Shown: in pieces, positions 43,452 to 53,900 of the stretch
Layout: every line of letters begins with the position of its first letter
How positions within the stretch are numbered: position 1 is the stretch's first letter
The notes under the pieces: model-generated
What the model was told of the DNA's origin: nothing
Seen by the model: only the letters and a program-made list of their open reading frames with translations
Database searches by the model: none
Made by a program: the position numbers and the translations under genes
Source: CBDCZI01 sp965224495
GTDB lineage: Bacteria; Bacteroidota; Bacteroidia; Cytophagales; JAAEPT01
Direction: 5' to 3'
NCBI GenBank assembly: GCA_965224495.1
Contig: CBDCZI010000014.1
Span: 84,696-148,695, forward strand
DNA length: 64,000 nt

Positions 43452-44258
43452 ATGATAGAAATACTAGGGTTACCACGTTCGACTGTTTTTTACAAAAAAA
43501 AGTCTTATCCGAAAAGGAAAAGAACTCAACGTAAAGTTGTTTCTGATAAGCTTAAAAAAGCGGTGTTAGAAATAGTTAAAAAGAAAGCTACTTACGGAGT
43601 ACCACGAGTTCTAGCGATTTTAAAGCGTGATTATGGTATCTATGAAACAAAATATCTAGTTCATCGATTTATGAAAGAAGAGGGGTTGCTTATTAAAAAG
43701 AACAGAACACGAGGTAGTAATAGAGCGCATACAGGAAAGGTTTCTGTTGAAAAATCTAACACTCGTTGGGCAAGTGATATTACTTCCATAAAATGTTGGA
43801 ACGGTGAGAAGTTACGAGTAGCAATTGTAATTGATTGTTGTGACCGTTCAATTATATCCTGGAAAGCAGGTGCTCACATGCAGGCTTGTGATATTGAATT
43901 GATGGTTCAAGAAGCATTGTTTAATCGATTTGGAGAGAGTTTACCTGAGAGAGATAAATTGGAACTCCTTCATGATAATGGACCTGAATACATAGAGAAA
44001 GGTTTGAGAAAACAATTAAATAAATGGGGACTAAAGGATTGTAATACCCCTACATATTCTCCACAATCAAATGGAATTTGTGAGTCGTTTAACGGCACCT
44101 TTAAAAGAGATTACGTTTATGAAAATTGCTTAGATACACCAAAAATTGTAATGGATAAATTACATGAATGGTTTGAGGATTATAATAATTATGCTCCACA
44201 CTCAGCTTTAAATATGAAAACACCACAAGAATTGTATAACTTTGAAATAGCTGCTTAA
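43452..44258 (+). CDS. IS3-family transposase OrfB (DDE integrase core)
   Basis: 268 residues from the ATG at 43452, but the frame is open back to the frameshift site at 43377, so the natural product is probably the OrfAB fusion. An N-terminal HTH_21-like part (GLPRSTVFYKKK, KATYGVPRVLAILKRDYGI) precedes the rve integrase core. Catalytic residues are D in TRWASDITSIK, D in LLHDNGPEY, and E in NGICESFNGTFKRD; the spacing is normal for IS3. The frame is intact, so the element could be active. Confidence 0.93.
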   Translation: MIEILGLPRSTVFYKKKSYPKRKRTQRKVVSDKLKKAVLEIVKKKATYGVPRVLAILKRDYGIYETKYLVHRFMKEEGLLIKKNRTRGSNRAHTGKVSVEKSNTRWASDITSIKCWNGEKLRVAIVIDCCDRSIISWKAGAHMQACDIELMVQEALFNRFGESLPERDKLELLHDNGPEYIEKGLRKQLNKWGLKDCNTPTYSPQSNGICESFNGTFKRDYVYENCLDTPKIVMDKLHEWFEDYNNYAPHSALNMKTPQELYNFEIAA

Positions 44259-44743
44259 CTAGTCCAACTTTTTATCGGTAAGAGCAGTATTATATACACA
44301 ATATATACACTGTATGGTATTAAATCACAACAAGGGAATACAGGTCACGAAGCTCACTTAGGTGGGGGTATAATCGGCATGCTTCTTACTGCCGTATGCT
44401 TACCTAATTTATTCTTAACCAATTATTACGTCTTATTAATAATCGCAATACCGTCTATTGCTTTCATTATCTTTATTATAAGAAAACCTGAAATACTATT
44501 CCTTGATAAAAGCTACAATAAGACGTTTCAGAATCGTTCGATAGAATATTTATACAACGAAAAAAGAAATGAAGAAATAACCGAAATTGATGTAGTCCTT
44601 GATAAAATCAATAAAAAAGGCATTCATAAACTAAACAAAGAAGAGAAGGAATTATTGGATACCTTTAGTAAGAAATAAACACTTCTTATTACAATCAAAG
44701 AAGTCGGTCTTATGGTATTTTATAGCTTAATTGACATAGCTAA

Positions 44744-45889
44744 CTACTTCACCAACCTCTCTAAATAATGAAAATCAATTCCATATTCAATTTTGAGTGT
44801 TTCTATTTTAGTATTTATTTCTTTTTCATCAACTTTTTTAGTTGATTTAGATCCTACTAACAATACATTTTTACGCGTATGCTCGTTTGAGACAAATTCA
44901 AAAATCTTCGTTTGGTAATGGTTTTTCTCTAAAATCAATGCTCTAATTGTGTCTGTTACCATTTCAAATTGACGTTCTTTAAATATTCCATACTTTAACA
45001 ACGGACTTGTTTGCTCCACCCCTTTGGTTTGCTGACGAATTTGTTTGTGACAACATGGTGCACAGATTATCAATGTCGAATCAGAAATAATTCCTTTAGA
45101 AATCGCATCATCCGTTGCTGTATCACAGGCATGTAAAGCAATCAAAATATCTATACGTGTACCTGTAAATTCTTCGATAGGCTTACTCTCAAAAACCAAT
45201 TGGTCAAACCCACATTTACTTGCTGTTTGGTTACAAAAACTGACTAACTCTGTCCGTAACTCTATTCCTATTATAGTTGCTTTAAACCCTTTTTTATTTA
45301 CTAAATAATCATACAACGCAAAGGTCAAGTACCCTTTTCCTGAGCCCATATCTACAATATTGATACGTTCTGGTAGCTCTGTATCTTTAATCAAACTTTC
45401 GATTACTTCTAAATATTTGTTGATTTGACGGTATTTGTCCGCCATTTTAGGAATCACCTCTCCTGTTTTGGTGGTTACGCCCAACAAATGTAAATACAAA
45501 TCATTTACACCTGCTCGTTTCACTTTTTGTTTATCGTGTGAAGCGGTCTCCACAGCCAATAAACTTGGTTGTTTTGTTTGTAAAGATACTTTCCCTTTTT
45601 TATTTACTGAAAAAGAAAAATCATTCGTTGCTGTAAATAAAGTAGCTATTTTAAAAGTTGTTTCTATTAACTCATATAACAAAGTAATACCTTCTGAAAG
45701 GCTGTAATTTTTGACTTGGTCGTTGGTTTTGTAACGGTAAGTAAACGACAGTTTATCTTCTTTTTTAATTTGAATAAACCGAACATAGACATTCTTCAAA
45801 TCGTCTTGTGACGATTTACTTAATGTCATTTTGATAAACTCGTTGTTTGATAAACTTTTTTGAAGTGCTGTCAATAATTCTCCTTTCAT
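44744..45889 (-). CDS. SAM-dependent methyltransferase (METTL25/RRNAD1-like)
   Basis: 381 residues. An N-terminal ~150-residue region of unknown fold is followed by a Rossmann methyltransferase domain: motif I is NIVDMGSGKGYLTFALYDYL, motif II is IGIELRTELVSFCN, and motif IV is ILIALHACDTATDDAI. The following CAPCCHKQIRQQ resembles the METTL25/Methyltransf_32 group. The substrate is unknown, possibly RNA or protein. It converges with the rhomboid pseudogene; no obvious operon. Confidence 0.82.
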   Translation of the reverse strand: MKGELLTALQKSLSNNEFIKMTLSKSSQDDLKNVYVRFIQIKKEDKLSFTYRYKTNDQVKNYSLSEGITLLYELIETTFKIATLFTATNDFSFSVNKKGKVSLQTKQPSLLAVETASHDKQKVKRAGVNDLYLHLLGVTTKTGEVIPKMADKYRQINKYLEVIESLIKDTELPERINIVDMGSGKGYLTFALYDYLVNKKGFKATIIGIELRTELVSFCNQTASKCGFDQLVFESKPIEEFTGTRIDILIALHACDTATDDAISKGIISDSTLIICAPCCHKQIRQQTKGVEQTSPLLKYGIFKERQFEMVTDTIRALILEKNHYQTKIFEFVSNEHTRKNVLLVGSKSTKKVDEKEINTKIETLKIEYGIDFHYLERLVK

Positions 45890-46390
45890 ACAGCAAAGTT
45901 AAACCTATTTATCAAGGGCTGAGAAAGACAAGCATATATTTTGACTCCTTTTTAATGTTTTAGCTTATGATGCCCTTTATGTTCGTCTTTATTAGAGGTA
46001 TCTCACAGCTGGATTTACAAAAACAACCTATCCTACCAAGTAAAACACAGCCCTCACTACTGACGATATAGACTTGTTTTTAAAAGCCTTTTTTTGCTCA
46101 ACTGAATAAAAAAACAGAACAAATCATGAATTAGCCCCTTAAAGGTTCGGACATAAAAACACCGTTTAAAACCATCTAAAAAACATTGAAACGTTGTTTA
46201 GAATAGGTCATTAAACGGTATTTGTTTGTGTTGTTGGTTACTCGTGTTACTGTTTATCGCAAGTTAGAAACTTGCTCTTTATTTCGTAAAGATTAAGTTC
46301 CGCTAACGCTCAAACTTAACCCAGAGGGGAAACTACCATCTTGTATTATTCCTAGATAGAGACTTTCGTATATTCACCCATTTTCAACAC
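45890..46390. other. Intergenic region without a gene
   Basis: About 500 bp with no credible coding frame. It contains one perfect hairpin, GCAAGTT/AACTTGC (46259-46275), and otherwise unstructured AT-rich sequence. No tRNA or promoter motif is convincing apart from what the methyltransferase gene needs upstream of 45889. Confidence 0.6.
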
Positions 46391-46421
46391 AAAAAAACCA
46401 ACCGTTTTATAACAGTTGGTT
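46391..46421 (-). terminator. Terminator downstream of the Rhs-tip/lipoprotein unit
   Basis: On the minus strand AACCAAC...GTTGGTT forms a 7-bp stem followed by a run of T's. It lies ~120 bp beyond the lipoprotein gene and ends the large T9SS transcript. Confidence 0.75.
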
Positions 46422-46456
46422 TCCTTTTCATTATTACTACCTAGCCTTTCTTTCGT

Positions 46457-46519
46457 TGGTACAAGTTAAAAACTTGCACCAGCTCATTCTTTAGTTTTCT
46501 TTCTTGCGCCAGCTGGTGC
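46457..46519. repeat. Two adjacent palindromes before the terminator
   Basis: TGGT-A-CAAGTT-AAA-AACTTG-C-ACCA (46457-46481) and the near palindrome GCGCCAGCTGGTGC (46506-46519). The CAAGTT/AACTTG core also occurs at 46259-46275. Confidence 0.5.
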
Positions 46520-46542
46520 TCTTAGGCATAATCCAGTTTAGT

Positions 46543-47106
46543 TTAATAGACTGGACTTTTAAGCTTTTCTTTACCTAAAGGAAAAGGTTCTTGAAAAAAG
46601 AATTCATCCTCTCTTAATAAAACAGTTAATGAATCATAAAATGAATTATCTACTCTTCTGTACTCATCAAAAACCTTAAACCCCTTTCTTACTTTTTTTA
46701 CTAAAAGCCCATGTTTCATATTATATAAAAAGGAACTTGATCGATCCTCATTAAAGTCTCCTGTGGTTATTAAAAATTTAAAGACTTTTAGACCTTTCTT
46801 TCCGTAATTAACATTCTTATATCTAACCAACATAAGTTCTAATTCCCCAACCTTATAGTAATCCCAGCTTTTGAAATCATTGCTTTTACTTTTAATACCA
46901 TTGATTATACTATCTATTGATTTGGTTGGCAATACAATTTCATCATTAATTAAATCTATGCAACTATCAATTCTTAATTCTTGTCTATAGTTATGACCAT
47001 CATCAACTAATACACTCCATGTTTTCCTACCACATTTATTGTCCTCTATACTTGAAATACAAGAAACGCATAGCAATAATAATAACGTATTTCTAATGAG
47101 TAACAT
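46543..47106 (-). CDS. Small lipoprotein; candidate immunity protein of the Rhs tip
   Basis: 187 residues from the ATG at 47106, preferred because it starts a lipoprotein signal (MLLIRNTLLLLLCVSC, lipobox LCVSC). An earlier ATG at 47121 adds only acidic residues. The mature part is about 165 residues, mixed alpha/beta, with no motif I recognise. The gene overlaps the end of the Rhs-tip gene by 14 bp and is the last gene before a terminator. Position directly after an Rhs C-terminal tip is where immunity genes sit in polymorphic toxin systems; the role is inferred from position only. Confidence 0.6.
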   Translation of the reverse strand: MLLIRNTLLLLLCVSCISSIEDNKCGRKTWSVLVDDGHNYRQELRIDSCIDLINDEIVLPTKSIDSIINGIKSKSNDFKSWDYYKVGELELMLVRYKNVNYGKKGLKVFKFLITTGDFNEDRSSSFLYNMKHGLLVKKVRKGFKVFDEYRRVDNSFYDSLTVLLREDEFFFQEPFPLGKEKLKSPVY

Positions 47107-47965
47107 CACTTCTTCTTCCATACCCCATTCCTGGTTTCATTATATTAAAATATAAATAATCATCTGAATAATCTTCTTCTGTAAATTTTTGTAACAAATC
47201 AGTTGCTTGAACCTTTTTTAAGATATTCAAACCATGTTCTTTGTATGGAGATTGATAAAATAAATTCATTTGATGATCAGGTCCCATAATTTTATACCTA
47301 TCCGTTTTTTCACCATCAATAAAACGTTTTGTTTGCCAATAACCATGCAACATGGATTCATGAACTACTTCATCTACATTATCCAACGCTGCTAGTTTTC
47401 CACTATACCCAAATTGTTGCTTTGGTAAAATATTGGTAACAACTTTTAAACGTCCATTCGCTTTGACAAAAGGTGATGTCCATGGGGAATTTTGATTTTC
47501 AGGAGCGTATTTAAATACATAATCTACTCCTTGTTTACTGTTTTCTCCCTCTTTTTCTGCTTTTAAATGTAAATCAGTAATAACCTCTCCTTTTAATTCA
47601 AACCCCTTTTCTGCATATGATAATAGAAACTCTTTTCCTTCATCAGTACTTGCAAACTGTTCAAAAGCTTGAACTTTGTCCTTATGCAACAACTTTCCGT
47701 CATCATCTTTTGCATATAATTCAGAAACATCTAGCGAATCACCAAATGGATCTGTGTAGAAAATCGGATTCCCTGCAAAACAAGCATATTCACTAATAGC
47801 AGGATTAGGTTTTGGGTCTCTATTCCATCTTCTAGCTAAACGGCTATCATACTGCCAGAATGTTGCAGTATAGCTATTTCCTTCACCACTAATCTCATCG
47901 TCTTTCTCTTGACCGTTGAAGCCATACCTGTACTTTTGGCTAAAAGGGCTATAGTTCATTTGCAT
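47093..47965 (-). CDS. Orphan Rhs core-tip protein (possible toxin)
   Basis: 290 residues. The first ~75 are the end of an Rhs repeat-associated core: YRYGFNGQEKDDEISGEGN, ATFWQYDSRLARRWNRDPKP and YACFAGNPIFYTDPFGDS. The remaining ~215 residues are the variable tip, which I cannot assign; VVHESMLHGYW contains His/Glu residues but not a proper HExxH. There are none of the long YD repeats that normally form the shell. The ATG lies 1 bp after the stop of the giant T9SS gene, so translation is coupled. No signal peptide is seen, so how it would be exported alone is unclear. It may be an orphan tip awaiting recombination, or an active effector. Confidence 0.75.
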   Translation of the reverse strand: MQMNYSPFSQKYRYGFNGQEKDDEISGEGNSYTATFWQYDSRLARRWNRDPKPNPAISEYACFAGNPIFYTDPFGDSLDVSELYAKDDDGKLLHKDKVQAFEQFASTDEGKEFLLSYAEKGFELKGEVITDLHLKAEKEGENSKQGVDYVFKYAPENQNSPWTSPFVKANGRLKVVTNILPKQQFGYSGKLAALDNVDEVVHESMLHGYWQTKRFIDGEKTDRYKIMGPDHQMNLFYQSPYKEHGLNILKKVQATDLLQKFTEEDYSDDYLYFNIMKPGMGYGRRSDVTH

Positions 47966-47966
47966 A

Positions 47967-50900
47967 TTACCTCACGATAGTTACATCACCACTCACGTTT
48001 TCTTTGCCGTCTTGGTTTAGGGTAATCACATAATAGTACGTTCCGATAGGTAAGTCTTTACCGTTTCTTCTTCCGTCCCATGCCTCTGTGTATGACCCGT
48101 GGTTACTGTAAACCAATTGTCCCCAACGGTTATAAACATTCATCACCGAGTTTCTATAAGTTTCTAACCCTTCAATGTTCCACGTATCATTAAATCCATC
48201 TCCGTTTGGTGTAAACGCATTGGGTACTTTAAATGATTTCAATACATTTATCTCCGTCACCCCACTACTTACCGTACAGTTGGTCTGCGTATCAGTTACC
48301 ACTACCGATACGTTTTCTGTCTTGCTTGCTGGGTAAACATAACTTGATGAACTACCGGTCACGTTCCCTGTCTCTGTTCGAGTCCAAGCGTATTCTAATG
48401 CGCCTATTCCTCCTCCTACAATTGCCTCTAACACCACCTCTTCATCTTCTTCGATGTCTTGGGTCTCTGATGGACTAAAGTCTAAACTCAATTCCTGAAC
48501 AACCACTTGTGCTACCGTTCTTCCTGAGTGTATTTTTGAACGACATCCGTTTTTAGTGACATACACTGCGTAAGTCCCTGTTTTAGTTACATGGTAGCTC
48601 CCACTTGTTTCTAATAATTTATCGTCATTTCCATCGCGCCAATCTATTCCACTCGTATAAATCACTCCGTTTTCATCCCTTGCCACCAAGTCAAAACCTC
48701 CATCTGTACCACATAAGCTCTCACTTAAGCTATTCAATGTTGGTTTTGGTAACTTCGTTACTGCTACCGCTTGTAAATTAGAACTTACCTCTGCTCCTAC
48801 ACAAGAACTGTTGTTGGCTATCTTCACACTGTATAAAACGTCACTGTCTGTTAATTTCACTTCATAAGTTGGGTTTATCGTTGTCACTGTCTTTATCTCT
48901 GTGTTTATCCCTGCGACCTCTATATTCAAATACCAGTCGTAAGTTACTCCTGGGTCCGCGTGGGTTGATGAGGCTGTAAATACCACCTTTTCTTCCTCAC
49001 AAACTGTTGTTTTATTTACCGTTAAACTTACTGTTGCACTTTCTTTTACTGTAACTACTAAGGGTAAAGAACTTTCCGATGGACAGTTTCCAATTTTTGC
49101 TTTGGCTTGGTAAATCGTTACGCTTCCTGCCGTATTACCTACTACACTCGATGGGCTCGCTTCTGTTCCTGTTCCTCCTTGTTCCCAAATAATCGTTGGC
49201 GTTCCTACTGCTACCGAAGTTGCTGTAATATTAAATACAGTTGCTTCACATACTGTTGTTTCTGCGTCCGATCTCAGTGTTGGTACGCCTGGCACTTCTT
49301 CTTGTGTCACCACAACACTTGCTCCAAAGCTTGTCCCCTCACAGTTGTTAGCATCTGTTACCTTCGTGAGTTGGTAAGTGGTCGCTGCGTTGTCCGTGTT
49401 ACTTGTTATTATTGTTCCTGTACTTTGCCCTGTTCCGTTTGCCCCTCCTGTATAGTCATAAGTAAATGGTCCATTTCCTGTAATCGCCACCGTAATTATT
49501 GGTGCGCTTGTTCCTGCACAATAAATCACAGGGTTTGTTGCGCTTGTCAAGGTAGCCGTTGGTAGGGTGTTTTCTGTTACGGTTACTGCTAATGAAGTTG
49601 CTTCACACCCTTTAGCGTCTTTTACTTTTACTTGCCAGTTACCAAACTTCGCATCACTTGTTGTGGCTGTTGTCGAGTAAGCTGTTGGTGTTCCGTTGTC
49701 TTTTATCCATGCGTAATCTACTCCGCCTGTTGCTGCTAGTGTTACTCCTGTTGCATTTTTACAGTATGCTAAGTCCGTTCCACTTGTCGTAATACTTGGT
49801 GTCGGTAATGGGTTTTCAATAACGCTTACTGCCGTTGAGGTAGCTGTACAAGTGTTATCATCAATTACTTTTACTGTCCAACTTCCTGCTAACGCTCCTG
49901 TCTTTGTGTTGCCTGGACCTGTTGTCTCTGTTATTGCGCCTTTTAGCCATGCGTAAGTTGTTGCATTTGCTACATTCGTTGCACTCAGTATTACGCCTGC
50001 TCCGTCCTTACAATATTCTAAGTCCGTTCCGCTTGTCGTTATTGCTGCTATTGGTAGCGTGTTTTCTACCACCGTTACTGCTGCTGAGGTTTGGTTACAA
50101 CCGTTTCCATCACTTACTTTCACTGTCCAGTCTCCTGCATCTGCTCCCGTTTTCGTTGGTGTTGCTGTTGTCCCTTGTGTTACGCCTCCTTTGAACCATT
50201 CGTAACTTGTTGCGCCCACTACTGTTGTAGCAACTAAATCTACTGGCGTTTCTCCTGCACAATAGGCTAAGGCTGTAGTCGTAATACTTGCTGTCGGTAA
50301 CTCGTTTACCGTCAAGTTTTGGTTCGCTGCACTTACTGTACACCCTCCATTTTGACCGTTACTGGTTACATTAATGGTATAACTTCCGTTGGTATTCACC
50401 GTAAAGTCTTTGCTTACCTCTCCTGATGCATTAGGTGTCTCTGTTGCATTTTGTGTTTCTGTATCAGTGATATTAATCGTGTAATCAGTCATTCCTGTTG
50501 TGTTTGTACTGGTTACGGCTACGTTTAATACCGCTGATGACGTACCATCAGCACAGATACTTGCTGGTAATAAAGTAGCTGTTGCTTTGATTGGACACGA
50601 ACATTGGGTTTGTAATCCTGTAATATCTGTTCCTCCATTACAGTTATTACCATCGGTTACATGAACGTCTACTGAAGTAGTTTCGTCAATAGCTCCACTG
50701 TACCATTTGTTTGTTGCCCCGTCTCTTGTTAAGGCTACCCCTCCTACTATTTTGGTTACTACCACCGAGCTCAAATCTCCTTGTGTGACTGTTACTACTA
50801 CTTGGAATTGGGTGCCTGTTAAAGTCACCCCTCCTAATACTGATAAAGGTGTTTTATTACACACTGCACTTGCTGCGGCTACTACCTCATCATAGTAACT

Positions 50901-53900
50901 CACCACTGCGGTTCCACTTACTGTTCCTTGACAGTTGTTAGCATCTACTAAGTTTGTTAGTGTATAATTCCCTGCCGTAGTTACCGTTTCGGTATCTCCA
51001 CTTGTTAAGTTCGTTAAGTTAGCTGTTGCCGTTCCTCCTAATACGTCAATAGCAAATGGTCCTGTTCCTGCTGTTAAAGTAATTGTTAAATCTGTACTCG
51101 CAGAAATTACTCCATTATCACAGATACTTGCGTCTCCTGCTAATGTTGCTGTTGGTATTGGGTAATGAGCAAGTGTTGCTGTTCCTCCACCTACATCACA
51201 ATTCTCCGTTACGTCTCGTACTAGCACCGTATAGTTTCCTGCTTGATTTACCGTGAATGTTTCCGTTCCTGCGGGTTTGTTTGAAGTCGTTTGTGTCGTT
51301 GCGTCGGGCTGTGTTAACGTTACATTATAGTTCCCTGCCGCATTACTTGTCACTACTTCTATTGTTGTGCTTCCTTCTGCACAGATAGTTCCTGTTGTCA
51401 AGGTAGTTACTCCTTTGGCTTGGCAAGAACATGTTCTTGTTATCCCTGTAAGGTCTATTCCTCCCTCACAATCATTAGCATCCGTTACATGAACGGCTGA
51501 AGTTACTGCTTCGGCTATTGCTCCACTGTACCAGATACCCGAACCTGCTGCTGTTTCTTGGAACGTTGCCCCTGTTATTACCAAACTAGCCATATCTCCT
51601 GCTGTTGCTGTTACGACAATTTGGTATTCTGAGTCAGTTAAGCTGATGCTTCCTAATGGGCTTTCATCATCACAACGTGTTGTTGGCGTTGCTGCTACTT
51701 TTGCTAAGTGAGTGATTGTTGCACTTCCACTTACGGTTCCTTCACACCCGTTGTTATCTACTAAATTACTTAACGTATAACTTCCACTTGCTGAAACGTT
51801 TTCTGTGTGTGCGGTGGTTGCTCCTGTAATTGCTCCAACTCCGTTGGATACGTCTAAAGTAAATGGTGCTACTCCATCTGTTAAGGTAATTGTCAATGGT
51901 GTCGTTACTGTTGGTGCATCATCACAAATACTTGCATCTCCTGTTATCTCTGCTTTTGGTGTAGTGTAATGAGCTAAAACCTTTTGTGTTGTTCCGTTAA
52001 TCACACAGTTCCCTTGCGTAATGTTTGTTATTGCTACATTATAAGTTCCTGGTGTACTTACTGTAAAGGTGGTGCTTGTACTTCCTGCTGCTCCTGCATT
52101 ACTCTGTGTTTCTGCTCCTGTTAATGAAAGCGTGTACGTATCTGTTGCATCTCCTCCTGAATAAGTTACTGTTAGCGTTGCTGTTTGTGAGGGACTTGCA
52201 CAAATCTCTGTCTTGTCAATAGTAAAATCATCTATCTCTGCTGGACATGAGCATCTTTTTTGTAAGCCATCTAAATCTACGGTGTTACACCCGTTGTCAT
52301 CTGCAAAGTCTAAATCTACTGCGTTTGCCTCGTTTATTGCTCCTGAATACCAAACGTCTGTTAACCCTACTCGTGAGAAAGTCACACCGTGAGCTGTAGT
52401 TTCTGTAATTGGGTCACTTGTAAATGTTCCTGCTGTTGCTGTTACTACGATTTGAAATTCATCTGCTGCTAAGGTTACTCCGCCTAATGGGGTGTCACAT
52501 TTAGTTATTGCTGTTGCTGCTGTGTTCGCATGGTTTGCAATCGTTACCGCTCCACTTGCTGTTCCTATACAACCGTTGTTGTCTTTTACATTGGTGATAC
52601 TGTAATCTCCTGTTGTACTTATAGCTTCTGTAAAGGTTGTTGTTGCTCCTGTTTTTGCTACACTACTTACTGGTGTCGTGTTATCTAAGTTAAAGGTAAA
52701 TGGTGCATCTCCTGCGGTTAATTTCACTTCCAAAGTCACATTGTCTCCTGCACAAACTGTTGTTGCACTTGTTGCTGTTAATTGTGCTACGGGCGTCGTG
52801 TGATGAGCAAGTGTTACACTTCCGCCATCTACTTCACAAGCACTTCCGATACTTCGTACCGTTACCTTGTAATCTCCTGCTTCACTTACTGTAAAGTTTG
52901 CTATTCCTGTCGTTTGGTTGTCTAGTATTACTGGTACTCCTGTTAATGGTGCTTGGGGTATTAAGGTAATTTTATGGTTCCCTGTTCCTCCTGAATATAC
53001 TACTGTCACTGACGAAGTTACTCCTGCATCGTCACAAATCGTTGCTGTTACTGCACTTCCTATTCCTATTGTTGTTGACCCTGTGGCTAGACATGAACAT
53101 TGCGTAGTAATTCCTGTTGAACTTACTGTGTTACAGTTGTTACCATCTGTTATAGTTAAGTCTACTGCATTGGCTTCCGCTATTGCTCCTGAGTACCACA
53201 CACCTGAACCTGGTGCTGTTTCTGTGAATACTACGCCAAAGGCTGTTGTTTCGGCTATGCTAATTGTACTTAAATCACCTGTTGTTGCTGTTACTACTAT
53301 TTGAAAGTCTGTGCCTCCTAAGGTTAATCCGCCTACTTCTGAACCTGAACATACCGTTGCTGTTGTTGCAGCTACTGCTACGTGGTTGCTTACCGTCGCT
53401 GTTCCTGTTGCACTTGTTGCTATACAGTTGTTCGCGTCTTGTACACTCACTAAGGTATAAGCTCCTACATTACTTACACTCGCTGTTGCTGGTGAACTTG
53501 TTGGGTTAATCGTTACGTTTCCTGCTGTTGGGTCGTTATAAACTACTTCCCAAGGTTGTGCTCCTGTTAATGCAATACTTAAATTTGTTGATGCTCCACT
53601 ACATACCGTCGCTGTTCCTGTAAGCGTGGCGGTTGGTAAGGCATTTACTGTTACTATTCCTGTTGCTGTATTCGTACAGTTATTCGCATCTGTTCCTGTT
53701 ACTGTATAAGTCGTTGGTCCTACTGTTGTCGTTGCAAAGGCTATCCCGTTAGCTACTCCGTTATCCCAAGTATATGTACTTGCTCCTCCTCCTGCCAATG
53801 TTACATTGGCTCCTAAACATGCAGGGCTTCCTGTTACTGTTGTCGTTACTGTTGGTAAAGCATTTACTTCTACTTGAACACTTGCTGTGTTTGTACAAGT

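Larger units (their letters stand above)
43009..44286 (+). mobile_element. IS3-family insertion sequence (1,278 bp)
   Basis: The ends are TG...CA: the left TGTTCTTAACCGAT and the complement of the right TGCTCTTACCGAT match apart from one inserted base and a substitution, and both continue into AAAGTTGGACTAGTT. GTAT flanks both sides (43005-43008 and 44287-44290). It carries the overlapping orfA/orfB pair typical of IS3 and interrupts the rhomboid gene. Confidence 0.92.
42573..44678 (+). pseudogene. Rhomboid intramembrane serine protease, disrupted
   Basis: Joining the pieces gives a rhomboid protease: TM1, then RLLTSGFLHND-IHLFFNMF, TM4 with the catalytic GASGAVSG, and TM6 with the His partner in GHEAHLGGGIIGM. 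A soluble tail typical of Bacteroidota rhomboids follows (IDVVLDKINKKGIHKLNKEE). Three lesions are visible: a TAG at 42744-42746 where Trp is expected in the HNDWIHL motif; a -1 frameshift near 42824-42830 (downstream frame LSSLIGGNLLALL); and an IS3-family element at 43009-44286. Removing the element and one GTAT copy restores the frame exactly across the junction. The gene is certainly inactive as read. Confidence 0.9.

Noticed and set aside
47330..47370. Zinc metallopeptidase motif in the Rhs tip (VVHESMLHGYW)
   Set aside because: The spacing is HExxxH rather than HExxH, and no third ligand region is evident; too weak to assign an activity.
49107..49565. Long plus-strand open frame opposite the giant protein gene
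   Set aside because: Low-complexity, Cys/Ser-rich translation with no start context. It is the antisense shadow of Thr/Val/Ala-rich repeats, as are several other open frames between 48.2 and 56.1 kb.
50595..53400. CRISPR or non-coding tandem repeat
   Set aside because: The ~830-bp units lie in one long open frame and vary at the codon level like protein repeats; there are no short identical repeats with unique spacers.
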